The position numbers and the translations under genes are program-made. Below the pieces are notes generated by a model, which did not search any database, was not told the origin of the DNA, and worked only from the letters and a program-made list of their open reading frames with translations. A stretch of 9,704 bases of DNA from Tigheibacillus jepli (GTDB lineage Bacteria; Bacillota; Bacilli; Bacillales; Amphibacillaceae), in contig NZ_JAROCA010000085.1 in the NCBI RefSeq assembly GCF_030732005.1, positions 1-9,704 on the forward strand, given 5' to 3'. How positions within the stretch are numbered: position 1 is the stretch's first letter; every line of letters starts with the position of its first letter. Shown one piece after another: positions 1 to 5,682 of the stretch.

Positions 1-245
1 ATTAGGCTTTGCGGACGATGACACCCGCTTTTTATTTTTAAGCAGAAAAAGAAAATGGGTACATCGCAAAAAGCTCCTTTCCAAAAGTCCTTGACAATCG
101 ACAAAATGGTAGCAAATGAACCGATGAAAATCATCGGCATGGCAGCCAGGATTGCATCTTGTATGGATGCAATCCAAGGGTTTTTTGCAATTTTATTGAT
201 TTTTGGTGAAAAACTGTCCGTCATCCATGACATAAATTTATCCAT
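1..245 (-). CDS. PTS lactose/cellobiose-type IIC permease, N-terminal part (partial, possibly interrupted)
   Basis: This is the membrane channel subunit of a lactose/cellobiose (beta-glucoside) phosphotransferase system. It starts at the ATG at 245, 5 bp after the IIA stop, with AAAGGGGTG as ribosome site inside the end of the IIA gene. Residues 1-59 fit the family: a short amphipathic start (MDKFMSWMTDSFSPKINKIA), NPWIASIQDAIL, then a first membrane segment at about 31-52. The frame stays open to the window edge. After residue 59 (near base 70) the translation (CDVPIFFFCLKIKSGC...) no longer resembles the usual continuation, PDLSPIS-like followed by more membrane segments. Either the gene is interrupted or frameshifted here, or this homolog diverges. 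A full IIC is about 420-450 residues. Identity of the N-terminus is firm; the state of the gene is not. Confidence 0.75.
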   Translation of the reverse strand, partial: MDKFMSWMTDSFSPKINKIAKNPWIASIQDAILAAMPMIFIGSFATILSIVKDFWKGAFCDVPIFFFCLKIKSGCHRPQSL

Positions 246-250
246 TTTTT

Positions 251-580
251 TCACCCCTTTATTGTTTTATAAAGCTTTATCATTTCCTGCATCATATTTA
301 TTTCCGATTTAACTGTCATCAGTGTGTCCTGAGCGTGGCCGAATAACGGTGAGTACGGAATTTCAATACCTTCCGCCTCTTTTTGCAACGTACTTGTTTG
401 GGCTTGATGTGCTGTCGTCACTTCATCATTTGCTTGTTTCATTAGTTCGTTTGCCTCATCGAATTCCCCATTTGAAGCCTTATTTACTGCTTGGAAAACG
501 TAATCCCGTGCATTACCCGCATGCAGTATGACGTTCATGGAAACCAATGTGAGTTCTTCTTTATCTATCTGTTCCATCAT
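251..580 (-). CDS. PTS lactose/cellobiose-family IIA component
   Basis: This soluble phosphocarrier takes phosphate from HPr and passes it to IIB during uptake of a beta-glucoside or lactose-type sugar (names in other species: celC, licA, chbA, lacF). At 109 aa it has the family's usual length and is all helical. The motif SPLFGHAQDTLM holds the expected phosphorylated histidine, His82, with Asp85 as the family's metal-binding aspartate. The first ATG (580) overlaps the IIB stop as ATGA, and a second ATG follows at once. AAGGTGGGG upstream is a good ribosome site. The overlap with IIB and 5 bp gap to IIC indicate one operon with coupled translation. Substrate cannot be decided from sequence; cellobiose/beta-glucoside is the likeliest. 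Confidence 0.93.
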   Translation of the reverse strand: MMEQIDKEELTLVSMNVILHAGNARDYVFQAVNKASNGEFDEANELMKQANDEVTTAHQAQTSTLQKEAEGIEIPYSPLFGHAQDTLMTVKSEINMMQEMIKLYKTIKG

Positions 581-897
581 TGTTCCCCACCTTGTAAGTG
601 TTCTTCTGCAACCTTGACTAAACCCTTTCCGTCCAAAGCACCATATACCTTTTGCGGAATGACACCGTATTTGACGCCTGCATCCTCACATGAATCTTTT
701 ATATCCTCGATCATGTATTTCAAATGCGGTGCAACCAACAATAAATCAATTGTATTTAAATGGTCATTTATTTCTGACTCGCTTTTCGCTTTAAATTCGA
801 TATCTACTTTATTTTTTTTGGCGGCTTTTCTAGCAGCTGCTGCCATAAAACCAGATGATGCACCTGCTCCGCAAACTAATAAAACTTTTTTCGTCAT
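577..897 (-). CDS. PTS lactose/cellobiose-family IIB component
   Basis: This cytoplasmic IIB subunit receives phosphate from IIA on a cysteine and passes it to the incoming sugar at IIC (names elsewhere: celA, licB, chbB). At 106 aa it has the normal length. The N-terminus MTKKVLLVCGAGASSGFM is the classic P-loop-like signature with phosphorylated Cys9. The alternating beta/alpha pattern continues through IDLLLVAPHLKYM and YGVIPQKVYG. It is the first gene of a IIB-IIA-IIC operon. The start is the ATG at 897, preceded by AAAGGGGACAA. No regulator gene lies next to it in the window. An inverted repeat and a G-rich stretch lie in the upstream gap. Confidence 0.94.
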   Translation of the reverse strand: MTKKVLLVCGAGASSGFMAAAARKAAKKNKVDIEFKAKSESEINDHLNTIDLLLVAPHLKYMIEDIKDSCEDAGVKYGVIPQKVYGALDGKGLVKVAEEHLQGGEQ

Positions 898-964
898 AAT
901 GGTTGTCCCCTTTCTTGTTTAATTAAATTTTATCAACATCGTAAAACCCTTACATTTATATTTC

Positions 965-982
965 TTTCCTAGTAATAGGAAA
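965..982. promoter_or_regulatory. Inverted repeat, possible operator of the PTS operon
   Basis: TTTCCTA-GTAA-TAGGAAA is a perfect 7-bp inverted repeat with a 4-bp spacer, 68-85 bp upstream of the IIB start. An overlapping AGGAA-A-TTCCT palindrome at 977-987 extends it. Size and position suit a dimeric repressor or activator site, but no regulator is known from this window and the role is inferred. Confidence 0.3.
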
Positions 983-990
983 TTCCTTTC

Positions 991-1016
991 GGGTGGTGTG
1001 GGACGGGAGATGGGGG
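991..1016 (+). other. Predicted G-quadruplex motif
   Basis: Four G tracts (991-993, 1000-1002, 1005-1007, 1012-1016) with loops of 6, 2 and 4 bases satisfy the usual G3+N1-7 rule on the plus strand. It lies about 95-120 bp upstream of the PTS operon start, on the strand opposite to that operon's mRNA sense. Folding and any effect on transcription are inferred only. Confidence 0.45.
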
Positions 1017-1092
1017 CACTGTTCCAAACCTGACAATCTGGCTGGGAGATGGTACTCGACCACAATTGAAGTGTTGATGATCTTTTAAGAAA

Positions 1093-1127
1093 GTAAACAG
1101 TTAAATAAACTATGAAAAGTTGTTTAC
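1093..1127. repeat. Inverted repeat upstream of the small CxxC gene
   Basis: GTAAACA at 1093-1099 and TGTTTAC at 1121-1127 form perfect 7-bp arms around a 21-bp AT-rich centre, which holds a smaller AGTT/AACT repeat. It lies about 45 bp upstream of the proposed -10 box, where a regulator could bind. No function is known. Confidence 0.25.
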
Positions 1128-1147
1128 CTAGAATAATAGAAATGAAG

Positions 1148-1176
1148 TTTAAAATGAAGTCAAGCGTGAATATAAT
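1148..1176 (+). promoter_or_regulatory. Candidate sigma-A promoter of the small CxxC gene
   Basis: A perfect TATAAT at 1171-1176 is preceded, after 17 bp, by a weak -35 (TTTAAA, 1148-1153). Transcription would begin near 1183, just ahead of the GAGAGGAG ribosome site at 1193-1200. This supports the ATG at 1208 rather than a more upstream start. Confidence 0.4.
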
Positions 1177-1207
1177 AAAAATAGCTGGCTTCGAGAGGAG
1201 ATTCTAT

Positions 1208-1486
1208 ATGTTCAATTGTGCCTGGTGCAATAAAAAAATTGGAGAGAACGAACCGTTAAGCGCTATTGATGTAAAATTTCGTAATGGATTGGATTTTTCG
1301 GATCAAGAAGGGGAAATCATCCCTGTCTACTTAAGTGAAATTGATAGAAATGTCCCTATGATTGTTACCACTTCTGATTCCGAGGCTAAGAGGTATGGAC
1401 AGGATGGACTATTTGTCGTTTGCAGTAATGAATGTGGAATGAATTTAAAAGCTGTTCTTGCTAGGGAAATGAATATGTTTAAATAA
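1208..1486 (+). CDS. Small CxxC...CxxxC protein, probable zinc-binding, function unknown
   Basis: A 92-aa protein that I do not recognise by name. It begins MFNCAWCNKKIGENEPL and ends with VVCSNECGMNLKAVL. Cys4/Cys7 and Cys72/Cys76 form two knuckles typical of a zinc ribbon or treble-clef fold. The start is the ATG at 1208, preceded by GAGAGGAG at ideal distance. The open frame runs back to 1112, but that extension lacks a ribosome site and would contain the TATAAT box. It is the only plus-strand gene here and stands alone, divergent from the PTS operon and convergent with the decayed genes at 1610-2085. Cytoplasmic, with no signal peptide. The zinc-binding role is inferred from cysteine spacing. 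Confidence 0.7.
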   Translation: MFNCAWCNKKIGENEPLSAIDVKFRNGLDFSDQEGEIIPVYLSEIDRNVPMIVTTSDSEAKRYGQDGLFVVCSNECGMNLKAVLAREMNMFK

Positions 1487-1524
1487 TATTTGGCGATAGC
1501 GGTACACTTGGGCGTAAAAATAAA

Positions 1525-1563
1525 GGAGCTTTCCATAAGTTTTATCAGCTTATGGAAAGCCCC
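1525..1563 (-). terminator. Long hairpin, probable intrinsic terminator (minus strand, perhaps bidirectional)
   Basis: GCTTTCCATAAG at 1528-1539 and CTTATGGAAAGC at 1549-1560 pair over 12 bp around a 9-base loop. Read leftward on the minus strand, the stem is followed by a T-rich stretch (TCCTTTATTTTTACG). Read rightward there is only a weak T stretch. It best fits termination of leftward transcription from the decayed symporter/PepSY-like genes, and may also stop the small gene ending at 1486. Confidence 0.6.
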
Positions 1564-1609
1564 AATTTCTGGCATCTGTATTGTTGACTAAAAAGCCCGC
1601 GATTATCGA

Positions 1610-1850
1610 TTAAACATTCAAAGGATGGTATTTCCCTGTAATAGAATCCACAATCAACGTAAATGGACCCCCTTCGTTTTGCATTCTCTCATTCCCACTA
1701 ATTACCCAATACGGCCGGTGAAAAAGCTCATTATGTTTCATCGAATATCCGGGGCGGACACCACCTTAATTTTTTTGACATCATCCGAAATAGAAACTCA
1801 ATTGCTAATTTTTGGGTTTGTTCCTCATTTAATCCCGCTAGGACAAGGAA
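1610..1850 (-). pseudogene. Decayed small PepSY-like gene (two frameshifts)
   Basis: Three reading frames in series give one coherent protein-like sequence. The first holds GLNEEQTQKLAIEFLF (from 1835), the second VKKIKVVSAP (ending 1750), the third YSMKHNELFHRPYWVISGN followed by GGPFTLIVDSITGKYHPLNV and a TAA at 1612-1610. Adding one A to the A7 run (plus-strand T run at 1770-1776) and one C to the C4 run near 1751-1754 would join all three. The pattern (helix, then PYWVISG, then FTLIVDSITGKY) resembles PepSY-type small domains, but that family call is inferred. No start codon is obvious. It lies just after the symporter tail's stop and may have shared its operon. The last frame alone could be a 43-aa ORF starting at 1741. 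Confidence 0.5.
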
Positions 1851-1872
1851 CCTCTCCCTACGCCCCTCTCAA

Positions 1873-2085
1873 CTACGAAACTGATTCCTGTGCAGCATTA
1901 TCTTGCTTTGCAGATTTCCGCTTTTCATTTTCCGAAATAATATAGGCACAAGCCGCATCTCCGGTGATGTTAACTGATGTACGTAACATATCCAGTAGGC
2001 GATCAATTCCGATAATAAGCGCAATCCCTTCAACAGGCAGGCCAACCTGCTGTAATACCATTGCGAGCATAGCGGGCTTGAACCC
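1873..2085 (-). pseudogene. C-terminal remnant of dicarboxylate/amino-acid:cation symporter (DAACS family)
   Basis: About 70 codons survive of a roughly 400-residue sodium- or proton-coupled transporter of glutamate/aspartate or C4-dicarboxylates. The stretch AMLAMVLQQVGLPVEGIALI, followed by GIDRLLDMLRTSVNITGDAA, contains the family's conserved C-terminal motif (DR..DM.RT..N..GD), whose Asn and Asp belong to the ion and substrate site. A hydrophilic tail ends at TAG (1875-1873). The open frame runs back to an ATG at 2127, but residues before about 2085 (MPPQILICSCFETI) do not fit the family, so the gene's first 80% is missing and the frame start is accidental. It cannot transport anything. 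Confidence 0.8.
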
Positions 2086-2162
2086 AATCGTCTCAAAACA
2101 CGAACAAATCAATATTTGCGGGGGCATTTGATGTTTTTGACTACGTGTTTGACTACGTTTAA
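2086..2162. other. Junction segment with 12-bp tandem repeat
   Basis: This short stretch lies between the symporter remnant and the duplicated res tail. TTTGACTACG occurs twice, at 2136-2145 and 2148-2157, 12 bp apart. The right-hand part (about 2146-2162) still matches the sequence just after the stop of the complete res (6282-6303, three-base gap), so the res-derived repeat extends past the stop. About 60 bp at 2086-2145 have no visible origin. Confidence 0.45.
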
Positions 2163-2325
2163 TTATAATTCTTGAACACTTAAACCTTTAAACGCTCGTC
2201 CTAATGCTATTTCACCGATTTGTTTAATTGTGTTCCTTCCATCATTCATCGTATAGAATTTAACCCCTTTAATTTTTACATCTTCTGTTTCATCCTCAAA
2301 CATGATTTCAGCTTCATGTTCATTT
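2163..2325 (-). pseudogene. Duplicated 3' end of a Type III restriction subunit gene (res fragment)
   Basis: The minus strand encodes NEHEAEIMFEDETEDV..., ending in ALGRAFKGLSVQEL and a TAA. This is the same as the last 53 residues of the complete res in this window except for two residues (TIKQ here, TMNQ there). By eye there are 12 base differences over 163 aligned positions against 6304-6466, and ten are silent. The fragment lacks a start and all helicase and nuclease motifs. The excess of silent changes suggests that it came from a separate, once functional res allele rather than from a fresh local duplication. It abuts the truncated ISL3 transposase at about 2326-2341, and its far side merges into the 12-bp tandem repeat. 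Confidence 0.9.
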
Positions 2326-2338
2326 CGGCTTTCAGAGC

Positions 2339-2822
2339 CTACCTAACGCTATCCAAGGCTTGATTAGCCATACGGACAACGTGAAATTTATATACAACCA
2401 CTTTAGCTTGTGGAAGAACGGTATATACTGCATCTTTATAAGGTTTCCACATATCCATTGTGACGTATTCAATGTAATGTCTGTCTCCTATCTCTGTAAG
2501 GCGTTGAATGACTGTTTCCTTGTTACGATTAGGCTTAATATCGAAAATGGTTCTACGCTCTACGTTGGTCAATACAAGACGAGGTTTACGGATGATATAT
2601 ATTTCATCAATCCCAAGCCATTTAGGAGTCTCAAATTGGTATTGTCGTGGGCAAATCCATGATTAGTTGCTTTCGTGAGTCATGTTTGTAAAGTTTGTCA
2701 AATCCACATTCTGGACAACGTTCGGGTGGATCTATTGCTTCCACTTTAAACATCATATCGGTTTCATTTTCCTGCGATGGTTCAATTGCTTTAAGGTCTG
2801 GTAGAAATAATAGATCCGTCAT
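2339..2822 (-). pseudogene. ISL3-family transposase remnant (internal deletion, truncated C-terminus)
   Basis: The 5' part (2822 to about 2650) encodes the zinc-finger N-terminus: CPECGFDKLYKHDSRKQLIM at residues 36-55, then DLP, followed by an out-of-frame stop. The 3' part, in another frame, encodes QFETPKWLGIDEIYIIRKPR and continues through MDMWKPYKDAVY to HVVRMANQALDSVR. These are ISL3 DDE-domain motifs with the first two acidic residues (GIDE, TMDMW). Roughly 80-100 residues between the two parts are deleted, the third catalytic Glu and the C-terminal third are missing, and VVVYKFHVV carries Tyr where ISL3 members usually have Asp. No terminal inverted repeats are visible. The start codon lies only 22 bp after the vanY-like stop, so the left IS end is also lost. 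Not functional. Confidence 0.88.
2339..2822 (-). mobile_element. ISL3-family insertion sequence remnant
   Basis: Only transposase-coding material remains of an element that is normally about 1.3-1.5 kb. Both ends, the inverted repeats and any target-site duplication are gone or unrecognisable. The right edge joins the res-tail copy, so IS-associated deletion or recombination is a plausible cause of the mosaic here. Confidence 0.75.
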
Positions 2823-2844
2823 TTTGTTTGTCCTTTTCTGTCCT

Positions 2845-3714
2845 TTAGTCGTACATAGTCACAATTATTCCATCCATATTGTCACCCGAAATCTTATACT
2901 CTTGATTTTTCGGTATATGAATAGTCATGTTTTCGGAAAACGAATGATAAGAAACGGTATATTTTTTACCATCAAATTCAGCAGTAACTTTCTTTTTCTC
3001 TTTGAGATAATCCAAATACTCTTCTAAAACAAAATTCTTTTCCTTCATAATCACGCTATGAGGTAAACCAACATAGCGAATATGCCAAGGTTCGTATTGA
3101 ATTCCCGTAATGTCCGTTTTATCCTCTGGATAACGTAAAATGAATCCGTATTTCCAAGCATTTTTTTCTATCCATTCTCCTTCAGGTGCTTTATCCATCG
3201 TCGTTTGAGTAGTTCCTACATCAAGCGCTAACCCCATATTATGTTCGCTATATCCGGCAGGCAAAGCAGCATCAGGGCCCAATTCTTCATAAAGTTTCCT
3301 TTGCTCATCTAAGGTTCGATAGCCACTAGTAATCCAAAAATTATCAACTCCCTCTTTTTCTGCGGCAGCAATCATTTCCGAAAATTCATGTGCTATATCC
3401 TCTGACAAATAAATATTGTTATATAACAATCCATATCCCTTCACCAATTCATTGTGTGTAAAAAGGTTCACGACATCTGTTTTAACACCTTCTTGGCGAA
3501 CAGGATATTCACTATTGACCAAAAGCAGATTACCTTGATAGATTTGTTCTTCTGTAATCTTTATTGTTTGGATATTATCAAAATCCTCTCCTTTATCATT
3601 TTCCTGTTGAATATCTTCTCGTACTTCTACTTTTGGTTCAAAAAAAGAGCCATTAATTATGAAAACAAAACACAAGCCCACTATAAATAAAATTAAAAAT
3701 CCCCACTTCTTCAT
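2845..3714 (-). CDS. vanY: VanY-like membrane-anchored D-alanyl-D-alanine carboxypeptidase
   Basis: A zinc D,D-carboxypeptidase (peptidase family M15B) that removes the terminal D-Ala from peptidoglycan stem peptides outside the membrane. It has 289 residues: an N-terminal membrane anchor at about 5-21, a linker, and a catalytic domain with SGYR (130-133). SEHNMGLALD supplies zinc ligands His158 and Asp165, and EPWH supplies catalytic Glu208 and ligand His211. A C-terminal beta-rich extension follows from about 243. The complete motif set predicts activity. The start at 3714 has AGGAGG at good spacing. It lies 89 bp after the vanS-like gene without a terminator, so co-transcription or control by the upstream regulator is likely. 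No D-lactate ligase, dehydrogenase or VanX gene is present. A housekeeping M15 carboxypeptidase is the alternative. Confidence 0.85.
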   Translation of the reverse strand: MKKWGFLILFIVGLCFVFIINGSFFEPKVEVREDIQQENDKGEDFDNIQTIKITEEQIYQGNLLLVNSEYPVRQEGVKTDVVNLFTHNELVKGYGLLYNNIYLSEDIAHEFSEMIAAAEKEGVDNFWITSGYRTLDEQRKLYEELGPDAALPAGYSEHNMGLALDVGTTQTTMDKAPEGEWIEKNAWKYGFILRYPEDKTDITGIQYEPWHIRYVGLPHSVIMKEKNFVLEEYLDYLKEKKKVTAEFDGKKYTVSYHSFSENMTIHIPKNQEYKISGDNMDGIIVTMYD

Positions 3715-3785
3715 TTTTAGCTTCCTCCTAATTCTTCCTTGTTTAAAAGAATAGCTAAAACTTTTTAAAAAAAGAGTGGGGTAAA

Positions 3786-3803
3786 TCTTAAATTTTTCTT
3801 AAA
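3786..3803 (-). promoter_or_regulatory. Direct repeat between vanS and vanY, candidate response-regulator site
   Basis: Minus-strand TTTAAGA occurs twice, 11 bp apart (3803-3797 and 3792-3786), straddling the vanS stop. Tandem half-sites one helical turn apart are typical of OmpR-family regulators. TTAAGAA also appears in the gap upstream of vanR. Binding by the adjacent VanR is inferred. Confidence 0.35.
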
Positions 3804-4940
3804 TCAAGTATTTGAATTTATTCCATCTCCATTATTTCTTAATGTTTGACTTCCCTTTGGTAAACGGACTTCAAAAACTGTCTGAGTTACACTACTTTCA
3901 ACAGTAATTGAACCGTTGTGTTGCTCCACAATATTCTTCGCAATAAACAATCCAAGACCAGCGCTATTTTTGTTTTGAGTTCTTGCTTTGTCTCCAGTAT
4001 AGAGCATATCAAATAGATGCGGGAGGTCCTCCGGAGGAATACGATCACCATAATTCACAACTTGTACAACAACTTCCTCCGACTCAATAAAGCCGTTAAT
4101 GTCTACAAACTGACCGTCGTAACCATACCGAGTCGCATTCATCAAAAGATTTTCAAACACACGTGCTAAAAGCTCTCCGTCACCGATAATAGGTAAGTAG
4201 GGAGGCAAGTTCATTCGAGCGGTCAAATTATTTTTCGTGAAGACAGGATATAATTCTTCTTTCAATTGATGAAGGAGGTCACTTAAATTAATGTACTTTT
4301 GTTCAATTGGCAACATGCCATAGTTCATTCTCGTTATTTCGAATAATTCATCAATTAGACTTTCTAAACGTTGAGATTTAGTAAAAGCAATTGTCAAAAA
4401 ATGTTTGACTTGTTCCTCCGTCAAATTCTCATCATTAAGGATTAAATCTAAATAACCTAATACGGAGGTGAGCGGTGTACGCAGATCATGAGCTAAATTT
4501 ACGACTAACTGATTTTTACTGCTTTCCGAAAATTCCCCTTTTTCAATGGCCTGTTTCAATATTTCACTAGCCAAATTAATATCTTGCGCAATATCCCTAA
4601 ATTCGTCATTTGAATGAATTTCAACACGGTGACTAAAGTTGCCATTAGCGAGATGATGAATTCCGTTTGAAATCTTATTAAAGTAGGTCAAATAGCGCCT
4701 AGTGAGTAAAAAGAAGAACAATATCGAAAGTGGGATAAAAATTAGTAAAAAAAAGTTAATGTCCCCAATTTGTCTAATGATTTGGCGAAAATGGGCTAAC
4801 GGACTTTCATAATCAACTACAGTGTAATAAAAAAATTGAAGGACTTTATAAATGATATACGTGATTGTACCCGAGAGAAACATACTTAAGCCAAATGTTA
4901 TAATCATTTTTGCACGAAAACTTCTTGAGAATTTAGCCAT
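3804..4940 (-). CDS. vanS: VanS-like sensor histidine kinase
   Basis: A membrane sensor kinase that phosphorylates the adjacent VanR-like regulator. Counting from the TTG at 4955 (383 aa): membrane segments at about 17-38 and 65-86 flank a short extracytoplasmic loop. A HAMP-like linker follows, then the phosphoacceptor His156 in NLAHDLRTPL, the N box FENLLMNATRYG (267-278), and ATP-lid motifs LPHLFDMLYTGD and GLGLFIAK (333-340). I prefer the ATG at 4940 (378 aa): it overlaps the regulator stop by 8 bp, and MAKFSRSFRAKM is a normal N-terminus. The TTG at 4955 is possible, and neither has a strong ribosome site, as expected for coupled translation. The short loop fits VanS-type kinases that sense cell-wall antibiotics, but the ligand is unknown. 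Confidence 0.85.
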   Translation of the reverse strand: MAKFSRSFRAKMIITFGLSMFLSGTITYIIYKVLQFFYYTVVDYESPLAHFRQIIRQIGDINFFLLIFIPLSILFFFLLTRRYLTYFNKISNGIHHLANGNFSHRVEIHSNDEFRDIAQDINLASEILKQAIEKGEFSESSKNQLVVNLAHDLRTPLTSVLGYLDLILNDENLTEEQVKHFLTIAFTKSQRLESLIDELFEITRMNYGMLPIEQKYINLSDLLHQLKEELYPVFTKNNLTARMNLPPYLPIIGDGELLARVFENLLMNATRYGYDGQFVDINGFIESEEVVVQVVNYGDRIPPEDLPHLFDMLYTGDKARTQNKNSAGLGLFIAKNIVEQHNGSITVESSVTQTVFEVRLPKGSQTLRNNGDGINSNT

Positions 4941-5628
4941 TGAATGTATACCCAACGCCCCACACAGTTTTAATCCATTTGTTTGTTCGTTTATTTTCTC
5001 TAAGCTTTTTCCTTATTGTACGAACATGGACCATAACGGTATTACCGCCCTCAAAGTATGCTTCGCCCCACACCTGCTGAAAAATATCTTCTACACTGTA
5101 AACCTTCTTTGGATGACTAGCCAGTAAATACAAAATATCAAACTCCTTTGGTGTCAGCTCAATGTTTTCACCATATAGAGTAACCGTGCGTTGATCAAGG
5201 GAAATCACTAGTCCACCAAATTCCAAGTTCGTATTATTATCATTTTGGGGATGATTCAGCTTTATAAAGCGCCGTAACTGAGCATTTACCCGAGCAACCA
5301 ATTCAATAGGGGTGAAAGGTTTCGTTATATAATCATCAGCTCCAATTACAAGCCCTTGTACTTTATCAAAATCAGAAGTTTTGGCACTTACAAAAATGAT
5401 AGGCATATTATATTGTTCGCGAATACGACGAGTTACCTCATATCCATCCATTTTCGGCATCATAATATCCAAAATCAGCAACTCAAATGCCTGATTCTCC
5501 ACAACACGAACTGCCTCTTGTCCATCTGATACTTTAACAACATGGTACCCTTCTTTTTCTAAATGGAACGCAATAAGATCAGCAATTTCCTCATCATCTT
5601 CAGCAATTAATATCGAAATATCTCTCAT
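4933..5628 (-). CDS. vanR: VanR-like OmpR/PhoB-family response regulator
   Basis: A 231-aa cytoplasmic transcription regulator with receiver and winged-helix domains. The receiver (about 1-118) has acidic residues Glu10/Asp11/Asp12, phosphoacceptor Asp54 in LLILDIMMPKMDG, switch Ser81 and Lys103 in YITKPF. The C-terminal domain shows ELTPKEFDILYLLASHPKKV, the recognition-helix region GGNTVMVHVRTIRKKL, and the wing WIKTVWGVGYTFNG. Length and wording are close to VanR proteins, most like the VanR-F/VanR-M branch (comparison from memory). The ATG at 5628 has AGGAGTGGG at good spacing. Its stop overlaps the kinase start, so the two form an operon. It probably controls the vanY-like gene and itself. 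Confidence 0.88.
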   Translation of the reverse strand: MRDISILIAEDDEEIADLIAFHLEKEGYHVVKVSDGQEAVRVVENQAFELLILDIMMPKMDGYEVTRRIREQYNMPIIFVSAKTSDFDKVQGLVIGADDYITKPFTPIELVARVNAQLRRFIKLNHPQNDNNTNLEFGGLVISLDQRTVTLYGENIELTPKEFDILYLLASHPKKVYSVEDIFQQVWGEAYFEGGNTVMVHVRTIRKKLRENKRTNKWIKTVWGVGYTFNG

Positions 5629-5682
5629 CTTCCCACTCCTAAATAAACAAAGCTTTTTTAACTAAATTTCCCGTTATCATAA

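Larger units (their letters stand above)
898..1207. other. Intergenic region between divergent PTS operon and small CxxC gene
   Basis: About 310 bp without a convincing gene. It must hold the promoters of both the leftward PTS operon and the rightward small gene. Visible structure: an imperfect inverted repeat GTAA...TTAC at 941-953, a 7+7 bp inverted repeat at 965-982, a four-tract G-quadruplex motif on the plus strand at 991-1016, a GTAAACA/TGTTTAC inverted repeat at 1093-1127, and a TATAAT box at 1171-1176. The G-rich part at 991-1016 contrasts sharply with the AT-rich surroundings and may be of foreign or decayed origin. No convincing catabolite-repression (cre) site was found by eye. Confidence 0.6.

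Noticed and set aside
898..960. Catabolite-repression (cre) site before the PTS operon
   Set aside because: GTAAGGGTTTTAC only weakly resembles the consensus and lacks the central CG.
1112..1207. Upstream extension of the small CxxC gene to an ATG at 1112
   Set aside because: It has no ribosome site and contains the candidate TATAAT; the ATG at 1208 has GAGAGGAG at correct spacing.
1869..2096. Alternative 75-aa minus-strand frame overlapping the symporter tail
   Set aside because: It is a shadow frame. The overlapping frame holds the DAACS motif GIDRLLDMLRTSVNITGDAA.
2328..2342. GGCTCTGAAAGCC as an ISL3 terminal repeat
   Set aside because: The start resembles ISL3 ends, but it faces away from the transposase fragment, has no partner, and lies at an inner break.
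3760..3780. Terminator between vanS and vanY (CTTTTT/AAAAAG)
   Set aside because: The stem is A/T only with almost no loop, and no stable hairpin is possible.
3760..3790. Poly-A tract and other short runs as phase-variation switches
   Set aside because: None lies in the visible mod coding region or at a start where slippage would switch a gene; the A7 run in the decayed gene is better read as a lesion.
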